Assembly (NCBI GenBank): GCA_964230215.1
Contig: CAXRGQ010000016.1
Span: 186,001-250,000 of the forward strand
Direction: 5' to 3'
DNA from: JAUILH01 sp964230215
Lineage (GTDB): Bacteria; Bacteroidota; Bacteroidia; Flavobacteriales_D; JAUILH01
DNA length: 64,000 bases
The position numbers and the translations under genes are program-made. Within the stretch, counting starts at the first letter, position 1; each line of letters begins with the position of its first letter. Shown in pieces: positions 61,981-64,000 of this stretch. The notes below the pieces were generated by a model. It worked only from the letters and a program-made list of their open reading frames with translations, had not been told where the DNA came from and did no database searches.

Positions 61981-63819
61981 ATGGCGGATATTATTCAGCT
62001 GCTTCCCGATAATGTAGCGAACCAGATAGCCGCTGGAGAGGTTATTCAGCGTCCTGCTTCCGTTGTTAAAGAATTAATGGAGAATGCCATAGATGCAGGC
62101 AGCACTCAAATAGATTTGGTAATTAAAGATGCGGGAAAGACGCTCATTCAAGTTACTGATAATGGTGGTGGTATGACTTATACGGACGCACGAATGTGTT
62201 TCGAACGCCATGCAACTTCAAAAATAAAAAGCGCCGATCAGCTTTTCCAATTAACAACAAAAGGATTTCGGGGAGAAGCCTTAGCTTCCATTGCATCCAT
62301 TGCACATGTTGATCTTAAAACAAAGATGCCTGACGAAGACTTAGGAACTCAGTTACACATTGAAGGTTCAAATGTGACAGAACATGAGCCCTGTGCCTGC
62401 CCTGACGGCACGAGTATTCAGGTTAAAAATTTATTCTTTAACGTCCCAGCAAGAAGAAACTTTTTAAAATCGGACCAGGTTGAGACCAAGCACATTGTTG
62501 AGGAGTTTTTGAGGGTAGCTATGCCCCATAATGATATCACCTTCTCAATGCATCATAACGGCGATGAAGTTTATTTCTTACCTGCAGGAAATCGAAAACA
62601 AAGGTTGATTAGCATCTTTGGGAAACAATATGATGAACGATTAGTTCCTGTCGACGAGGAAACAACTATAGTTAAACTTAGCGGTTATGTTGGCAAGCCT
62701 GATAAAGCAAAAAAAACTCGAGGAGAACAGTACTTCTTTGTTAACAACCGCTTCATTAAGAGTCCCTACCTTAATCACGCCATTAATAACGCTTATAGCG
62801 AGTTAATTAGCAAAGATCATTTCCCAAGCTATTTCTTGTTCATGGAAGTGGATCCTCAGAGCATTGATGTAAATATTCATCCTACTAAAACTGAGGTAAA
62901 ATTTGAAGAGGAAAAATCTATTTATGCCATTTTGCAAAGTGCGGTTAGGAACTCTCTCGGTAAGTTTAATGTAATGCCCACCCTGGATTTCAATCAGGAA
63001 GCGACTTTTAGTGAGTTTATTGATCCCAATCGACCGGTGGTAGAGCCAGAAATTAAAATAGATACTACTTATAACCCGTTCGAAAAGGAAAAACAAGCTA
63101 AGCTAAATAATGGCGGATCTAGCATTCGCCATGCAGAAAGAAGCACGTTTCCTTCGAACCCCAGCACCAATACTCAAAATTGGGAGAGTTTGCATGAGGT
63201 AACCCGTTCATCTGGAGTTAATTCGGAACAAACCGTTGAGACAGACTTAAATCAGTCTGAGCAGCGAAAAATGTTCCAGATTAGCGATAAATACATTTTT
63301 ACTAGTATCAAATCTGGCTATGTGGTTATTGATCAGTATCGGGCACATTACAGAATACTTTATGATGCATTTATTCAGCAAATTGAGCATAGAAACGGAG
63401 AGTCACAAGGATTAATATTTCCAGAAACGGTAGAGCTTAGTAAAACAGATTTCAAGCTTTTAAATGCCATAGAAGATGAATTAAAAATTCTTGGATTTGC
63501 CTACCAAAAAGAAGATTACACCATTAATATAACAGCTAAACCTAGCAGTTTGGATGAGGTTCCTAGTGCTGACATTATCGCGCAGTTACTCGACAATTTT
63601 AAAATGAATGCGGATAACAATAATGTGAGTCCTAAAGAAACAATTGCTAGGTCATTGGCATCTGGAACAGCCATTCGCAAAGGAAAAAAATTGAACCCTC
63701 AGGAAATATCAGATCTTGTCGATCGTCTATTTGCTTGTGAGGATAGTCAATACGCTCCTAATGGTAAGAAAATTATTATCAACTTTACATTTGAGGATAT
63801 AGAAAAACAGTTTAACTAA
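61981..63819 (+). CDS. mutL: DNA mismatch repair protein
   Basis: 612 residues. GHKL ATPase that couples MutS recognition to strand removal. N-terminal motifs: IAAGEVIQRPASVVKELMENAIDAG (motif I, Glu and Asn), DNGGGM, FRGEALASIASIA and GTSIQVKNLFFNVPAR. After a low-complexity linker (about 340-430) the dimerisation domain starts; where endonuclease MutL has DQHA(x)2E(x)4E, this one has DQYRAHYRILYDAF from Asp451, so nicking activity is not expected from this motif. Followed by a rhomboid gene at 1 bp. Confidence 0.97.
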   Translation: MADIIQLLPDNVANQIAAGEVIQRPASVVKELMENAIDAGSTQIDLVIKDAGKTLIQVTDNGGGMTYTDARMCFERHATSKIKSADQLFQLTTKGFRGEALASIASIAHVDLKTKMPDEDLGTQLHIEGSNVTEHEPCACPDGTSIQVKNLFFNVPARRNFLKSDQVETKHIVEEFLRVAMPHNDITFSMHHNGDEVYFLPAGNRKQRLISIFGKQYDERLVPVDEETTIVKLSGYVGKPDKAKKTRGEQYFFVNNRFIKSPYLNHAINNAYSELISKDHFPSYFLFMEVDPQSIDVNIHPTKTEVKFEEEKSIYAILQSAVRNSLGKFNVMPTLDFNQEATFSEFIDPNRPVVEPEIKIDTTYNPFEKEKQAKLNNGGSSIRHAERSTFPSNPSTNTQNWESLHEVTRSSGVNSEQTVETDLNQSEQRKMFQISDKYIFTSIKSGYVVIDQYRAHYRILYDAFIQQIEHRNGESQGLIFPETVELSKTDFKLLNAIEDELKILGFAYQKEDYTINITAKPSSLDEVPSADIIAQLLDNFKMNADNNNVSPKETIARSLASGTAIRKGKKLNPQEISDLVDRLFACEDSQYAPNGKKIIINFTFEDIEKQFN

Positions 63820-63820
63820 T

Positions 63821-64000
63821 ATGCTACAGAACATTTTTAGAAATATGCCCGGTGTGGTGAAGAATCTATTGATTATCAATGTTCTTTTAGCATTGTTTGC
63901 TTTATTATATCCAGAATATGCAGGCTACCTATCCTTAAGATATCCTAGTTCAGAGGAATTCGAGCCGTATCAGGTGGTAACGCATTTCTTTATGCACGCC
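63821..64000 (+). CDS. Rhomboid-family intramembrane serine protease (N-terminal fragment)
   Basis: 60 codons are visible from the ATG at 63821, 1 bp after the mutL stop; the gene runs past the window end. The product starts MLQNIFRNMPGVVKNLLIIN, then the first membrane helix and, at the end, YQVVTHFFMHA, the start of the rhomboid helix that precedes the catalytic region. mutL-rhomboid order is common in Bacteroidota. The catalytic Ser/His lie outside the window. Confidence 0.8.
   Translation, partial: MLQNIFRNMPGVVKNLLIINVLLALFALLYPEYAGYLSLRYPSSEEFEPYQVVTHFFMHA

Noticed and set aside
63331..63372. Loss of the MutL endonuclease motif as a novelty.
   Set aside because: The remaining C-terminal sequence looks like ordinary Bacteroidota MutL, which I recall as often lacking the full motif, so it is probably lineage-typical.
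1..64000. Insertion sequences, prophage, toxin-antitoxin or defence islands.
   Set aside because: No transposase, integrase, terminal repeats, phage structural genes or recognisable defence genes were found; gene order and style are uniform throughout.

Overview
The window looks like a chromosomal segment of a low-GC Bacteroidota, most likely a marine-type member of Flavobacteriales. Evidence: two proteins with type IX secretion (T9SS) type-B/gliding C-terminal domains, a PorP/SprF protein, several OmpA/PD40 proteins, a PorE-like OmpA protein, a Bacteroidota-style mutL-rhomboid neighbourhood, bacillithiol genes (BshA, YtxJ), and promoters of the TAnnTTTG type. No rRNA, tRNA, CRISPR, insertion sequence or prophage was seen. 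Genes are packed tightly and no gap exceeds 300 bp; the longest (29452-29718) holds a terminator, a small hairpin and a promoter.

Layout. (1) 1-11168, minus strand: one tightly overlapping nine-gene run that starts with dacB (PBP4) and continues with a small membrane protein resembling DUF4956, a CotH-type kinase, an O-antigen-ligase-like protein, an SGNH-like protein, a second and divergent CotH-like protein, a membrane-anchored metallophosphoesterase-like protein with altered metal motifs, a GT4 glycosyltransferase and an asparagine-synthase-like amidotransferase cut by the window edge. (2) 11236-23620, plus strand: the divergent half of the same surface-polysaccharide locus, with a second amidotransferase, GT4, Wza-like export protein, Wzc-like tyrosine kinase with a Gly-Tyr tail, RmlC epimerase, WecA/MraY-type initiating transferase and a lytic transglycosylase, running on without a gap into uvrA and a LOG-family gene. 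(3) 23720-31786: a SPOR/TSP3 envelope protein, a lysine-rich small protein, an ECF sigma/putative anti-sigma pair divergent from a VWA lipoprotein, and two uncharacterised genes. (4) 31825-41141: a three-gene adhesin module, made of a 2250-residue repeat protein with T9SS type-B tail, a PorP/SprF protein and an OmpA/PD40 protein that itself carries one diverged copy of the adhesin repeat. (5) 41288-53315: citrate synthase, then a minus-strand run with a Cys/Met PLP enzyme, YtxJ, a PorE-like OmpA lipoprotein, QueE, a TonB receptor with a small partner protein, an Irk-type K+ channel, and (after a plus-strand secreted protein) a fused branched-chain oxoacid dehydrogenase E1. (6) 53488-64000: a second T9SS type-B protein, bshA, a GH3-beta-lactamase fusion, a PagL-like lipid A deacylase, a GIN-domain lipoprotein, a small membrane protein, mutL and the start of a rhomboid protease.

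How it fits together: the left third makes, polymerises and exports a surface glycan under Wzc/Wza control, and the CotH/DUF4956-like/SGNH/phosphoesterase block is the part whose chemistry is not obvious; it is my best candidate for an undescribed system. The adhesin module is the second: the repeat shared between the secreted giant and the peptidoglycan-binding OmpA protein suggests a matched surface-anchoring set. All function calls rest on motif reading and memory of families; no database search was run.
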